A DNA stretch of 64,000 nt from Onchocerca volvulus. Taxonomy: Eukaryota; Nematoda; Chromadorea; Rhabditida; Onchocercidae. The DNA is taken from the NCBI GenBank assembly GCA_000499405.2, contig HG738137.1, positions 124,001-188,000 on the forward strand, read 5' to 3'. Made by a program: the position numbers and the translations under genes. Below the pieces are notes generated by a model that saw only the letters and a program-made list of their open reading frames with translations, ran no database searches and was not told the origin of the DNA. Position 1 is the stretch's first letter. Each line of letters begins with the position of its first letter. Positions 24,198-38,194 of this stretch are shown piece after piece.

Positions 24198-27100
24198 TAA
24201 AAAGTATATATATATATATATATATATATACTATATATATATATATATATATATGTATTGATCAGATTATTAATTCTTTGGTAATTATTCTTCCTGTATG
24301 GAATATTTGCTTTCTATTATTAATTAATAATAAATACCAATCGCTTATTTTTGAATGAGCGATTTAATTCAATTTAATTCAAATATCATTCAATTATGCA
24401 TCAATTTTTATGAGCCATCTCACTGAATTTCAACATCCTGGCCTAATCCCAGCATCTGGCTCTGAACATACTCACAACTGAAATGTCAATAACTCATCAT
24501 TCAACTGCAGATTTCTTTTCATTTTTCCTTTCAACAATTTAAGCAAATAAATTGCAGTTTTTTTTCGATAAGTGTATAGCTAACGATGTTTACATACGCA
24601 AAAGAAAAAAAAAAAGACTGAAAAATAATTCCAAAATAGTAAACAAATAATTCGTAATAGTAAACGATTTTCCGAATAATTGATGTTTTGTACTATAATA
24701 GATTTCCATTTCATTTCTCATAAAATTTTTCGAATTTTTTCATTATCAAATTTTTTTATAAATCTTTTCCTATCTATCAGAAATTACTAAGCTATAAATT
24801 AAAGTCTTAACTAATGTGTTTCTCAAATTCGAATAATTAATTTGATATATTTAAAAGTAAAGTTTTTAACTATATTTCATTTCAAGAATCAATTATTTCT
24901 TCAAAGAATAGTAAATAAGACTAAAAAATTCGCATTCTGCCGTTAAAAAGTATCTTTTTCTTTGATACTTTCTCATTTCTAGCCCAAACTTTTTCCCTTT
25001 TTTCTACCTCGAACTTGCTTGGCCATTTTTTTTCTATTCTTTTATTCAAAAGAGTTATATTACTCTATAAGAAATTTCAGTCTATAATGAATGAAATATA
25101 ATGTTCACTTCAAATAAAATAATATAAATTTAATGTTCGTTGCTTTTTTTTTTATTTCTCTGCTCATATTTAAATTTCAAAAAATTTTTTTTGAAATATG
25201 AATAAACGATATATGGATTAATTTTAAAGCGCATTTATGCATCTTTCAATTCTAAACGCCATTTGAAAATAAAACAAATCGCAAAAGTTTGAAAAATTCA
25301 AGAAAAAAATCTAATACTTGATAATATCGAATTATAAAATGCAAAAGTTATTATCATCAAGCGAACATTTCAAGCCATATTTTTGATATAATCTTAACTG
25401 AAGAACTTATTTTGTCAAAGAATCCGAAGTAATCAATACTGGTCCAAACTTTTTTTTAATAAATATTAATTGGATAGAAGTCTTACTATCATATTGCAAT
25501 TACATGATTAACATTATTGACTAATCTTAGCTTCACAAATGTTCAAAATTTAATAAAATTTGTATATTGAAATTTGCGAAATTTCTAAGGCGGAAAAAAT
25601 AAACCGGAATTTTTAATATTTCTATAAAATTTCATTTAGTTAAATAATTATTTTCATTTCTATTTTTTGTTTAGTAGCAGGTTCATTTTTATCGAAATTT
25701 ATTTGCGTGACAAAAAATTATTTGTATGAGACTTTGCTTACAATTTGTATGCAGACAAGAAAAATGCTGCGTATTTTTAACTTCTTTACTATCGAAAGTA
25801 ATTAATTAAATTTCTAAAATTCTTGTTAAATTTCAAAAATGCAATCAATAAACTAAACAAGAAAATTCCATCTTCCAACAATTAGTGGAAAAAATTTATC
25901 AAAATTGTATATGAAATTCGAATATGAAAAAGAAGGAATCTATTCTTTTGGCTTCATGACAATTTGATTTTGTACTTCTAATATCACGACGTTTTACATA
26001 AATAAATTGAGGAATAAATGTGCAAAATGATACTTAAATTTGAGTTTTTAAGTAATAAAAATTACTCAAAAAATGTAATTTGCATATTGCAGAAATGATT
26101 TTGTAAGTAAATATCGTAATCGAAGTATTTCAGTATTACATTCAAAATCCACTGAGGTTCAACTTTTGAATATATATTCAAATTTGAATTAAAGTTCAAG
26201 TTACATGAAAGCTAACATCACTTAACAAATATCCTCATGGGTACTATTTATTATAGTGTAAAAAAAAAAAAAAAAGAATTAGTTCACATAAGATTGCAAA
26301 AAAAAAAAAAAAAAGAAGAAAAAGATCAAAATTAATATTGTAACTAATTTAAATTAACAAAAAATTTAAAAAATTAAATAATTTGCTTAAATATAATCGC
26401 CGAATTATAAGTTGAATTAATTTTTTCATTTTCAAATTTACACATTTAATTCTGATTTGCAATCAATGATTGCAAAAACATCGATTTAAAATTAATTGTA
26501 AAAAATTAAAGTCTGCTGTTTTCTAGACAAATACATTGATAAAGTAAAACTTTAAAAAATAACTGTCAATGCATCAGACATGATTTCAACAAACTTTAAA
26601 TTTAATGTTTGTAATCAATCAAAGCATTTTTTGAAAATTTAAATTTTCTTCAATTCTTAGCGTTTTTAGGAATCGTAATAATCAAAGAAATAAAAGTTAC
26701 TAATCCTGGTAAAATCGTCTTATAATTAGAAATGAAATTTTCTAAAATTCATTGCTCAACAATTCAACTGATGAATATTGCATGAGAATATTTCATATTT
26801 TATTTCAAATATTACAAATCAAAAATTACATTAATTAATATTTGTTGTTAGTTGACCGAAAACACATTCATTCTTTTAATAATCAGAATTAATATCTGCT
26901 GCTTGTTTCATTTCAAATTTTATAACTTTTTCTCAAATACTGCGATCCTTAATTTTCTGCCTCTTCTTTATAATCCGGCAATGTTATCTCAAAAAAATTT
27001 GTAGCAGTACATGTTAATAACTAAGTTAATTTATCAGTTGTTATCGATATTCGCATTGAATTTTAAAAAATTCGAACTTATAATTAAGAATTTTCCATTT

Positions 27101-30100
27101 TTCATAATTCTTTCTTCATAGCATTTCTTCAGAATCGAGTAAAATTATGTTAAAAAATGATTAATGCAAAAAAAAAACTTCTTGAAATTAGTAAGGACAT
27201 GATTAAATGTTTCAACACGATTATTTTATCAATGTCGTTGAAATGATAATTTTGAATTCTTATCAATAATATTACATAAAAGAAGATAATAATGCTACTG
27301 TCAGTGACAGTCTCAATTTAGAATTATGATGCTTAGAAACAATGAATGATAACGAGTAGGTTCGAATGAAATCGTGAAAGAAGCTATCAAAATGGATTTA
27401 TAATTTTGATAAAATGAAAAAAAGATGTAAAAAATTGTGTATAAAATGTGAGACTGAAAATTTTTGCAATTTCAAGACTTCAATCATATTTTATTAATAA
27501 AATTTGAAAAATTTCGGACAATTGAAAATTCTCAGAGGGTTTTTTTTTTAATTAGAATTATTGCTTTCTTGGTTTTCATTATTTATATTGGAGCAAAGTA
27601 TAGTAAAAATTTCTTCCTTAACTAAATTACTATTGCGTTGATTGTTGCAATTTATTATAAAACTAATTTATTTCAACTGGAATTGCAAGAATTGGAACGA
27701 AGATTGTATCTTTGTTTCAAACTTTTTTCTACTTCAAGCATTGTTGCAAAACTTTTCCCATTTTAAATTATTTATTTTAAATGCTTGAATTTATTCATTT
27801 CTTCAAGAATTTTTCCCATTCACTCTTAGTAATACCGATGTTTTGAATTGAATTTCATTTTTTTTTTTTTTTTTTTTTGAAAACAACAACTTGCACGAAT
27901 GTAATCCAACTGATCTGACAAATAAAAGAATGAAGCGAAAGTTTTTTAATCAAAAAATAAATAGTAATTAAATTTTCTCTGACAAAAACTTCATTGAGTA
28001 ATGAAGGAGAGAGAAAAGAAGATCAGAAAGTGTTGACCATGGTAATCATCATTAATTTCAGTATTTTCATTTTTCATCTGCCATCTGATTCTCATAGAAG
28101 CACAGGAAACTCATTTACAGGAGTTGTTTGGAATCGAGTAAATTTGTTTATTATTTATTAATTAGTGCAAAACAATTTATTATTTAAAAACAAGCTAATA
28201 TGTTTTCAATATTTAGCCTCATAAAATATGCCATTCAATATTAAACCAAACAAAAATAAAAAATAAAAAAATTAAAAAAAAGTGAATAGAAAAAGCTAAA
28301 AATGATCGTAATCTATTTTGAATTCCAACAAATTTCTTAATTTTTTTTTTTTTCTTTAAATAAATCATTCATACTGTATCGCACATCAATTCAACTGCAA
28401 GCAAAACAAATACTTCAAAAAAATTCAAAGATAAGAGTGATAAGAGTTAACAATTCGTTTGTTACAAGAAAATTCCTAGTTGTTGTTATCTGTCGCAAAT
28501 CAATTGTCGCGCAGTCAATTTCCATTTTATTAACAATGAGGGCAAAATTTCAGAAATGAAATGAAGCAAAAGAATTACAATAGTTGAATTAAACTCAAAA
28601 AACAAGAAGGAAAAATTGCAAAAGAAAAAAAAAGCTATCTCAAAAAAAAAAAATTCAATTTTTGCATAAAAAAGCAATCTTTGATTTATTTCAATTATTT
28701 GGACTTATTTTCTGAAAGGATTCAAATTAACTTTAAGTTATTAGCAACTTTTTATTTGCTGTTAAAAATTTCAAAATTTCAAACAATTTAATCGACAATT
28801 TCTTCCCTTCAGTCATTCTTTTTTTTTTTTAAATTTTCACATTATATTTATTAGCTATTTGAAATATCAATACAAACTTTTTAGTCAATTTGCTACATTC
28901 TTTAATCCATTTTAAACGAAATTTCGAGCAGTGCAAAAATTTAGGCAAATATTTTTATTCTGTTATAATGAAACAACTAATGGTAACAAATGATACCAAA
29001 TAGGTTGATATTGATTTTTTTTTTTTTTTTTTAAAGTTATTTTTTTCAATATCCATTAGTATTTTTCAAACATCAATTCTTTCCCATTTTGTCCTTTCTT
29101 ATCTATCCTCCCACGAATTACTTGATGAAATCGTTGCATAAAAGATTGAACAAAGAATTAAAATCAATCGTTTTCTCCGACAATTTCTTTTTTTTTTAAC
29201 ATTTGTTTAAAACCGCATTAGGTAATGTTGCTTGAGAAAGTTCGATAAGAAGGAATATTTGATTTGTCACCAAATATTTGCATTATTGATGAAATTTTTA
29301 GCCTCAGAAAATGAGATGTGAAAATCGTTTTCGTATTAATATTCAATTTATGCGTGTTTTATGATAAAAATTTCAAAATTTCCAATAATTCCTATTTTTC
29401 GAAGGGGATTTCATTAAACATTTCAAAATAATTTTTTTTTTTTTTTTTTTTTTTTGCTTATCAAATAATATATTTCTCATCGGGGAATTCATCAATACAG
29501 TAGGCTAAAAGAATTTTTTCTTCGGCATTTCTTTTGATGATAAAGTTTTATTTTTTTTCATCTGCATTTTGAAAAATTTCTAAATTCTTAAAAATTATAA
29601 TAAACAAATTAAAAAATTTTATTTTTGCCTAAAGAAATGTATATTGTTGTAAAATTATAGTTATTAGATCGCAAAAAGTGATGTAATGTGGACAAAAAAT
29701 GACCATACGAAGAATATTTTTCGGACATGATATTTTTCTGAAAATAATCCATTAAATTGTCATTATTTAAAAATTATTTGGATATTACTTTGAAAAAGTT
29801 CAACAACAAAAAAAATCGTTCATATTTTTTTTTTAAAAATATTTGCATCAATAAATTTTTTTCAAACTTTTAGAATTATTTTATGAAATTTTTGACAAAG
29901 CGAATTCCTAATTGCATCTGAACAGATTTTATGCGGGACTAATTTGAGTGAAATAACTTAGAAAAGACTTTTGAAAAGGATTTAACCCATTCCAAAAGTT
30001 TTTGGATTCGTTCTTTTGCTTAAGAATATTTGGGTTTTAATTGACTCGTTTCTTCTATTTCTCGATGAAATCGTCAGTGATTATCAGTAATGGCATCAAT

Positions 30101-32767
30101 CATTGTAAAAATATTTTCTCATTTCAATTTCGATGCAATAAAATTTTATTGTATCAATTGAAAGCAAAAAAATAACATTACTTTAAGCTTCGTTGCAAGT
30201 CAACTGGCCGTAAAAACAGTCATATATTTTACATTAACTATTTAAAATTTCAAAAAAAAAAAAAAAAAAAAAAAAGGAGAGAAGAAAATAGGACGAAAAA
30301 GAATGATAACAGAATTTTTAATGGAGAAGGTTGATCGATTTGTATATTATTTCCTAAAAAATTTTTAATGGAGAATTAGCTGAAATAAAATTTCGCATTT
30401 TTCCGTCATTTCTTCTTCACTTTTTTTCTGTTATTCAGATGCTACGGAAATGAATGACAGGAAGAATGCGAGGAAATTTCAACATTTTCTAAAAAACTGA
30501 ACATATTCGCAAATTCTTCGACAATATCGAATTACGAATGCTTAAAATTGCGGCAATTAAAAGATATTTTTAGCAATTTGAAAAAAAAAAAAAAGAAAAA
30601 AAAAATGATAGGATTCGTTAACAACAACCAAACAGCACCAACTGTTGTAATAAAAACTGTGAAAAAATGAGGAAAATATATCATCGATCAGCCAAGAGAA
30701 TTGTGCCGGTCAAATGGTCAGTTTTTTAGTGTAAAGTTTAGAAATGTGAAGTGAAGTGAGTTTGCAAAAAAGATTAATAAATGTTATGGTTGAAAAGGAA
30801 AATATTTATTTAACACTATGATGATGATGATGATGAATTGTCTAGAAAAATGAAAAATAAAACAAAACAGAAAGTGACAGAATGATAAATTGATCGAAAG
30901 ATCTCATTAAGTTCATTGTAAATAATCGGAAATAATTTTTCGATTCCTTTTTTTTGCGATTTTTAAACGGACCGCAAAAATTTGCTTTAAAAATGAGCAA
31001 TTATAATGTTTGTTCGATAACCATAAATGTGGTATTAATTTGACACTTAAATGTTAATTTTTAATTGTCTTTTATCAAAATATCGTTCATCAATGCTTTG
31101 TTTTTTCCTCTTATTCTTGATGAAGTGAAATTTTTGAAATTTTTTTTTTTCTCTTCAAACGATCATTTTCGATCAAAATATTACTGAAGTGTTCGGCACG
31201 TGGGAGGAAAAAAATGAAATAAATATTAAAATGTTACAAATTATAATATTCAAAACAAACTGTCCTGTCACCATGGCAATTTTATGAAAATTTTGCACTT
31301 TTTCCGAGAATATCATTTTGGAATCTTTCATTTCCATCTTACATACTTAATGATTGAGTGCATGAGAGAAATTGAATGAAATTTGTTTGAAATGACATTT
31401 CAATAGAAAATTTGCAAAAATACTGCTACTTTACTTGTTTCTTTATTTTTTTTACTTTTTTTCTATTTTTTTCAATAATTTTAGCATAGATAATGAACGA
31501 TGAAAGCTTTTAGGCAGAAATAAATCTAAATTTTTCCTCCAGACTAACTTTTTTGTATAGATGGCTTGCAATATTAATTATGGACGTAAGATTCGCTACA
31601 TCGCTTTTACTTCACTTTTTTTTTTTTTTGCTTTTTTAAAAATCCCATAGGAATGGCAGATGAGTTGTCGTCTTAAAAATTTTCAAAAATTTCCTTAATT
31701 TTCAATTTATCTTCTCTTTCTTTACCGCTAAATCTTATAAAAATGAAAAGAAAAAAGAAAAAAATATTTGTTATTTTTATTTCTCAAATAAGCCAAACTT
31801 TTAATTCCGCAATAATCCTTACTTTTTTTTTCTCGCTCTTTTTTTTTCGTTTGCAATCCAATAATTTAATTTATTTCAATTTTATTAAAAGAAAATTGAA
31901 CAGTAGTAAGAATAATGCTGCTTTTAATGCATTTCAAGGAGTATTCTCAATCTTCCTTTCCTTTTTTTTCCTTTCATATCCGGAAAAATGATAATTGAAT
32001 AAATAATTAGCAAAAATTTCATGATTGTAAAGAAATATGATAAACTTGAAGAAAGAAAAAAAAAAAAAGGAAGTAGACGGAAAGAAATCCTTTTTAATGT
32101 CTTTCATTTCATTTCCTTTTTTTTTTTTTCATTTTCTATAAATTGCAATTTTCAGTTTGAAATTTTCAATAGCAAAATTTCAGCTTTTCAATAACAATTG
32201 AAAAAAATTTTTGCAAGTCGAAGCATTCATTTTTCCTTCAACAAAATCCCTTTTGTTAGCATCAAATCAAATTGTTATAAAATCTTCTCTTTCTTCATAA
32301 ATTCACTTGTGATTCAACAGAATGAATAAAAAATTATGAATAATTCATAAAAACAACGATTATGAATAAGAGGTGAAAATAAGTGTGACAATTAAATGAC
32401 AGGTGAAAGTTATGAATTTTAAATGAATGTTACTTCAATCCTTTCAATAGCACTAAATATTTAAATCTTTGAATAATCCTAATCGGATTATTCATTCAAA
32501 TATGAATTTTTTTTCTTGTTTAAGTTAAAATATTTGCAAAAAAAAAAAATTTAGCATCAACATAAATTGTAAAAATAGGAAGAAAGAATCGAGTCCAAAC
32601 GATTCTTCTTGAAATTTCAATTTAACTTAATTTCGTTGAAGAATCATCCTTTATGATATTTGAGTACTAATTAATTCAAAATTAAACTTCTAAAAATGGA
32701 AATCTGTATTTAATTTATAAGAAAAATTTAAGCTTACTTGTATCAGAACATATTAGGAGAAATTTAA

Positions 32768-32798
<31 letters not shown>

Positions 32799-35312
32799 GC
32801 GAATATGTAATGCTAACAATTTTATTCAGTTCAATTTGAAAATTTACTTTTCCTTTCACTTGCAAACTTTTCTTTTTTTTTGGTCGAAATTGGATGCAAA
32901 ATTGACTGCATGTAAAGTTACATTTGTTTTCTTGTTTCTTGCATAATTTTCAAGCATTTCTCGTAGAATGGAGCTGAAAAAATGAAAAAAAAAGGTGGAA
33001 AAATGAAGTTCAAAAGAAAATGTCGAAAAATAAAAAAGAAAACAGAAGGAAAAAAAAGGGCCAAATTTACGAAAAGTTAAGAAAAAAAAAAAAAAAAAAG
33101 AAGAAAGGAGAGGAAAATGCAAGTCATCCATTGGGGAAAAAATTAATTGAAAATCGACCAGCAGATCGACGGCTTTTTTAAGCTTTTATCATTGATACAA
33201 AAAAAAAAAAAACAAGAAGAAAAGTAATTGAAAATTGACAAATAGATATCGTTTGTTCTTTTTCTTTGCTTTTATCCATCGAAACAAAATGTTGATAAAA
33301 TCTTTGAAATGAAAATTTTCTCAATGTCATATAGATAGATATTGGAATTTAAAATTTTCATAGATCAAATTACTTGCCACACTTTACAGTAAAATTTTAA
33401 AAATGTGAAAGAAGTTAAACAAATTTTTGACTAAATCATCATCTATTTGTCAGTTAATCTGGCTATTTTGCATTTTGCGGTGAATTGTCAGTGTAAATTC
33501 ATTTGGATTTTCCTTCATTTCACTAATTTCCACATTTCTAAACGAAATTTTTAAAAAGTGTAAAATGAATTAAACAAATCAACTAATTCATTTAGTTGTC
33601 AGTTGAAGTTGGCTAAATTAAATTCATTACATCATAGAATATATTCATAATTGAATTATCGATTTCTACTGAATTCACATATTTCTTTGTCAGCTGTCTT
33701 CAAAATTATCAATTTCAATTTTCCTCAAATATTTGTTTTTATTTTAAAAAAAAAAAAGAAAAAAAGCATTTGAAGCAATTCTCTTGAAAGCTAACTTAAT
33801 GTCTTGGATGTGTACTTTTATTCTGGCGAATTAATTATTTGAACGATATGTTTGGATGAAATTGAAACCTTGAGATACTAAAATGCAAATGTGGTAGAAA
33901 TAATGTTTCCTTGTTAAAGATCATTATTCACTTAAAAAAAAAAAAAAATTTGATTACTTCATAGCAAAAATTAAAATTTATAAAATTAACATTATGATAA
34001 CTAGAAATTATAAGCCTTGCTATGATGATTGGAAATGGAAGAATGATTATTGTAGTAGTAATAATAATATGAATTGCTTTTCTGCAATTTATTCAACCAT
34101 ATTAATAATATATTAACAGCCTTATTTGCTTATTTATCATTTACTATGCATATATACTTTTCATGTCTGAAAGCAATTTTTTATTATATTTGAAATAAAG
34201 TAAAAGCTGTTTTTTTTTTTTTTGGCAATAAAATTTTCGTCAGATTTTTAGTCAAAACTTTGTCAATTTTTAGAAAGGACAAGGAAGAAAAAAAAAATCT
34301 AATTTTTAAATAACAATAAAAAAAATTTTTTTTTTTTTGAGAAATCTTTTGCTGAAATAGTTTTTTTGAAAAGAGACAGATGAGTCTGCACTAAATGAAT
34401 TTTCAAATATATTTCCTTTTTCTTAACTTTCACTGAATCTTAGAAAATGTTTGATTGAATAGAATATGTTCATATAAATGATGAGAAATTGTTGCTTTGT
34501 TACTGCACTGATATCTTCCAACAAATTCCAAAAATTCAACAGAATGTTAATTAGAAAAAAAAAAAAAAAAAAGAAAAAAGGAGTGAAATGAGATAAATCT
34601 AGCAATGACGAAGATAAATCAAATTGTTTAACTTTTTTGTTTGTACTTCATCAATCATTTTAGATTTAAAAATTTTGATATTTCTTTGAATGATTCATCG
34701 AACTATTTGAGCAAAATTTCAAAAACCCCATAGCAATTTAATCATTTTAAATTTAAATTTAAACAAATCTCGTAAGTTATCGGATTATTTCTATCATATT
34801 TAATCATATCATTTTCCCCGTATTTTTCGTTATATTGTCATTCATTGTTACGAAATAAATAAAATATATTTATCCAATCAAGTTGTAGCATAAAAGAAAA
34901 ATGAATAAATAAAAAATTAAAGAGAGATTTGGACATAAAATGTCATGCATTAGCGAGTTAAACTGCAGAAAATTGCTGTGCTGCAGCATAATAAGTCATT
35001 CGAATGTAACATAATTTTGCGAAATCGCAAACAAATAACATTTAACGAAAGCAAAATTGTTGCAATTGCGAGTAATCAAATTTATCTCTATCCAACTATT
35101 TACTACTAAATTTGAATTTTATAATTTTGTAAAAAGTGAAATTTTTGTTTTTGGAACTGATTTACAACCATATGAACATAATGCCATCTTATATGAAAAA
35201 ATAAACAATAAACAAAAGTAGAAAAAAAAAAAAACAATATAAAACTAACCTCAGCATAGTACAATCGTGTTTCTTCGATTAACGATTCATTGAAATTCAT
35301 ACAAGTTGGCAT
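20046..35312 (-). CDS. DMSR/FMRFamide-like peptide receptor, class A GPCR (about 400 aa)
   Basis: Exons in transcript order: 35312-35250, 23913-23710, 22288-22025, 21680-21521, 20813-20598, 20439-20322 and 20223-20046; phases agree at every junction. TM1 contains VLCITGVFANLAIVVVLL and is followed by NHFNTFLIAIALCDMT (TM2). TM3 ends WLTVNMAVLRY in place of DRY. The disulfide cysteines are probably CW at the start of TM3 and PPYC in the second outer loop. FNFWAAGLVLKMIPC leads into TM5, RTTTMLTAIVAVFLVTELPQ is TM6, and LINSSFNFILCALMSNVF is TM7. The ELPQG and LINSSFNF signatures are typical of invertebrate myosuppressin/FLP receptors (DMSR, EGL-6-like, Pfam Srw group). The cytoplasmic tail is Ser/Thr-rich. 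The ligand cannot be told from sequence. Linking the distant first exon is an inference; exons 2-7 are firm. Confidence 0.85.
22289..23709 (-). other. intron 2 of the GPCR gene
   Basis: This 1.4 kb intron lies between the TM1-TM2 exon and the TM3-TM4 exon. Apart from T tracts and chance frames (for example 22854-23078 on the plus strand) nothing is seen in it. The acceptor used at 22289 is TTATTTGAG, a less common GAG type. Confidence 0.6.
23914..35249 (-). other. 11.3 kb first intron of the GPCR gene
   Basis: No exon chain on either strand was found in this stretch. It holds AT microsatellites (24166-24254), A/T homopolymers (for example 27858-27878, 29431-29455, 30247-30274 and 32769-32798) and a (GAT)n run near 30817. 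A long first intron often carries regulatory elements in nematode neuronal genes, but no specific site is recognised here. If the exon at 35250-35312 is not part of the gene, this is an intergenic region. Confidence 0.45.
24166..24254. repeat. (AT)n microsatellite in three blocks
   Basis: Three TA/AT runs are separated by TACACACTAAAAAG and by a single CT interruption. The TTTTTAGTATA and TACACACTAAAAA boundaries form a partial inverted repeat, so the whole tract can fold back. Confidence 0.9.
35250..35312 (-). CDS. probable first coding exon of the GPCR
   Basis: It encodes 21 residues, beginning MPTCMNFNESLIEETRL and ending YYAE. It has one N-glycosylation sequon (NES) and a cysteine, as expected of an extracellular GPCR N-terminus. 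It ends at a GTTAGT donor in phase 0, matching the phase-0 acceptor at 23913 whose exon begins LLDPLASAYFPIHIF just before TM1. A TTAG lies 2 bases before the ATG and could be an acceptor for a leader or 5' exon. Nothing else nearby can use this exon. Confidence 0.55.
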
Positions 35313-36544
35313 AGCTAACGTTGAAGACGGAAAATTATGATTATTTATAGATGATAGTAATAATAGTGATAATAGGGTGATATTTAGTATGAATAAGAAT
35401 AGGAATAGGAATAACAGCTTAATTGCTCGATTAATTAGCTAGTTAATTGACAGGTTTTTAGTTAATTAAATACTAAAAATAGCAATAATAACTGGTTCGA
35501 ATAGCATCTGAACTTCGTTATAAACAGTAGCAATTAGTTAAAAAAAATTTCGTTTTTTTGACAATATTTCAGCAAAATTTGATTAAAACAATGACAATGT
35601 CTTATCCAGTAATGATTGATTTGCAAATTAGGAAAAAGAAGAATTACGAAAGCTTTCTTTTGCTTTTTCAGATATTAGCAAAAAATTGAAATGGACAGAA
35701 GAAAAGATTCGTCACACACCTTTCATTTCAGATGGAAAAAAAAATTTTTGCAATCTAAAATGAAATTTCTCATTGTAAATTGTCTCGTAAAAATTATATG
35801 TCACAATCAACACTCATATCGTTGCACTATCTTTTTTTTTCTTATCATCATTATCATCATCATCTGTTACATTCGCAATATTAAACGATGAACATGAAAT
35901 ATTACATAATCTTAAATTCAAAAAAAAAAAAGAAAATAAAAAATTCTGCACGAATAAAGTATAAAAATTGTGGAAAAATTCGCTTTTCTCAATGTTTTAG
36001 TTCAAGAAAAATAATAAAAGTGCTGAAATTTATATCAAAAAATTCAATCATCTAAAAGACATCACTTAAATTGATTTCAATGAAACATTTTTAAAAAAAA
36101 AGAAAAACTTGAAATGATCGAAAAAGAATAAGATAAGGGAATAAATTTATCCTGAAATATTTTTATTATCGCTTATTTTCTCACGGATTACTTGCGAAAT
36201 TTGTTTTTAAAAAAGTTGAGCAAATCTTCGATTTTTGTTTTGATTTTTTATTCTCTAAAAGTTTAGTGATAATGAAAAGATGATAAGAGTCACGATGATA
36301 GATGAGAGGAGGATAATTAGAACAGAAGATAACAAGATCGTGTATGGAAATGAAAAAAAATAAAAAAAAAAATCTAAAAAAAAAAAGCCAATTAGACGAA
36401 TTTTTAACATTGAAATATAATGATAAGTTAAGTTAATTGAAAAATTTTTGAATCATTTCTGGAATTGATTAAAATTGAAAAAGGGATGAAAATATGGATA
36501 AAACAAAATTAACCTGGCTAAAATAAATTAAAGATAACCAATAA
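35313..36544. other. upstream region of the GPCR, no gene seen
   Basis: If the first exon is correct, this is the proximal 5' flank of the receptor gene. It includes TAATAG/GAATAG-type short repeats (35345-35410) and A tracts (36353-36385). I recognise no specific promoter motif. Confidence 0.4.
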
Positions 36545-36853
36545 GTGATACAGTTCAAAATATATCACTTGATTGCTACTCCTTTCACTCCTAAAATTAC
36601 AATTGAAAAATTTCTTCAGGATGAAAAATTTTCATCTAAAACTTTTCCATCTATCATCCATCCATCATCTCAAACTCTATCGTCATCTTTATCGAGAACA
36701 ATATTATTTTGTCGTATTCCATCCGCCTGCCCAACCAACCCTACTTGCATCTTGAAGGAAATGTTACAACAAATGCAATTCATCTCTGCGATCACGGATT
36801 CGCTCCGCCTTTCTGACGGCGATAAATTATATGAGCAGGTTGATAATAATTGA
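36545..36853 (+). other. open block of unknown nature (about 100 codons)
   Basis: One plus-strand frame is open across the block with more GC than its surroundings, notably at 36705-36840 (for example RIPSACPTNPTCILKEMLQQ). It has no ATG at its start, and an alternative frame begins with ATG after TTTCTTCAG at 36620. No family is recognised. It may be an exon of an unseen gene, a fossil or chance. Confidence 0.2.
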
Positions 36854-36866
36854 ACATGAATAAATT

Positions 36867-36985
36867 ACTACTACTACTACTACAATAACAACGATAACAA
36901 TAACAACAACAACTACTACTACAACAATAACAACAACAACAACAACAACAACAACAACTATTACTACTACAACAATAACAATGAT
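36867..36985. repeat. (CTA)n/(CAA)n compound microsatellite
   Basis: Runs of ACT and AAC trinucleotides alternate (CTACTACTAC, AACAACAAC), with the longest CAA run near 36929-36958. It is non-coding in context. Confidence 0.9.
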
Positions 36986-38194
36986 GACATAATGAATGTC
37001 GTCATGATGAATTTTTCTTGAGTTAAAGTTGATGACACGCTATTTGCGCACCTGCTGAAAAGACTTTTCTTATTTATCGTCCTTCTTTCTGTTCAATCAT
37101 AACATGCATGAAAAATGGAAAATATATGAAGCAAAGGCTTTTTTTTCCCACTAATCAAGCCAAGGTTTTGTTTTGCAAACAATCCATCCCACTGGTCAGT
37201 ATGTTTTTTTTTTTTTTTCTTATCATATCTCGAGAATATTGAAAAAGAATTTATTTCGAGAATCGTGTTATAATTTGAACATTTTAAAAAAAGGAAATAT
37301 TGAGAAAGAAAGGATTAGCTTATTTCTTCAATAATTCTATTCTAATTTTTTATCTAACTCAAAGCATAACTACTATATCTAAGATTGAAAATTTTGATTG
37401 ATTAATCGATTTTCGTCTGTATTATCTTTCATTTATTTGTCATTGATGTCAGCATCAACCGATCAATCGATCAATCCAAACATTTGAAAAGATTCCACAA
37501 AGTCGGATATTATAAATGAACATTGAAAAAAAAAAAAAAACGAATATTTTAAATTAAGCATCATTGAAATATATGATTTAATAAAATTCTTCTAGCTAAT
37601 TTTTTGATATATTATTTTTGTATAAATATTACAGATACAATTATGTTAAGAAATTAAAAATTAAACTACGATCATCTGCTTATTATATTTCCTTTTCAAA
37701 TCAGTCATTTTTAATATTAATTGAAATATTCGTATCATTTACTTCAAAGTTTTCTCGAGAAACGAGATTAAACAACGATATTTGAAAGTTTAAATTTTGC
37801 TAATCTAGTGAGTCTTGTGTAAAATGATATTCCTTTGCAAAAATTCAAGCCAATAGATGATGCTTTACTGATAACTGATATTGCTCATCCTAAACATATG
37901 CTAGCAAATAATCTTAAAAGAGATTTGATTTCATTGATCAGATTTATAAGATTCAATCAAGCTTAGGACTTCAATGATAAGGATATTAAAATTGAAATAA
38001 TAAAACTTGCTGCTCAATTCAAGAATGCATCTATTGGATATGTCTGACCCAAGAAGGCTAATTAAATTGAAAAATATTTGTCTCATTAAATGAAGCCTAG
38101 GAATGTTGCATTTGTCATTTAGTGATAAATTTGTTAAAGTAAAGTACCTAATCATTTAGGAACGATATCACATTTCTCAGAGCCCATAGGATTA
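36986..38194. other. intergenic, no gene seen
   Basis: AT-rich DNA with T and A tracts (37207-37219, 37527-37540). The open frame on the minus strand at 37931-38155 lacks splice or family support. Confidence 0.5.
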
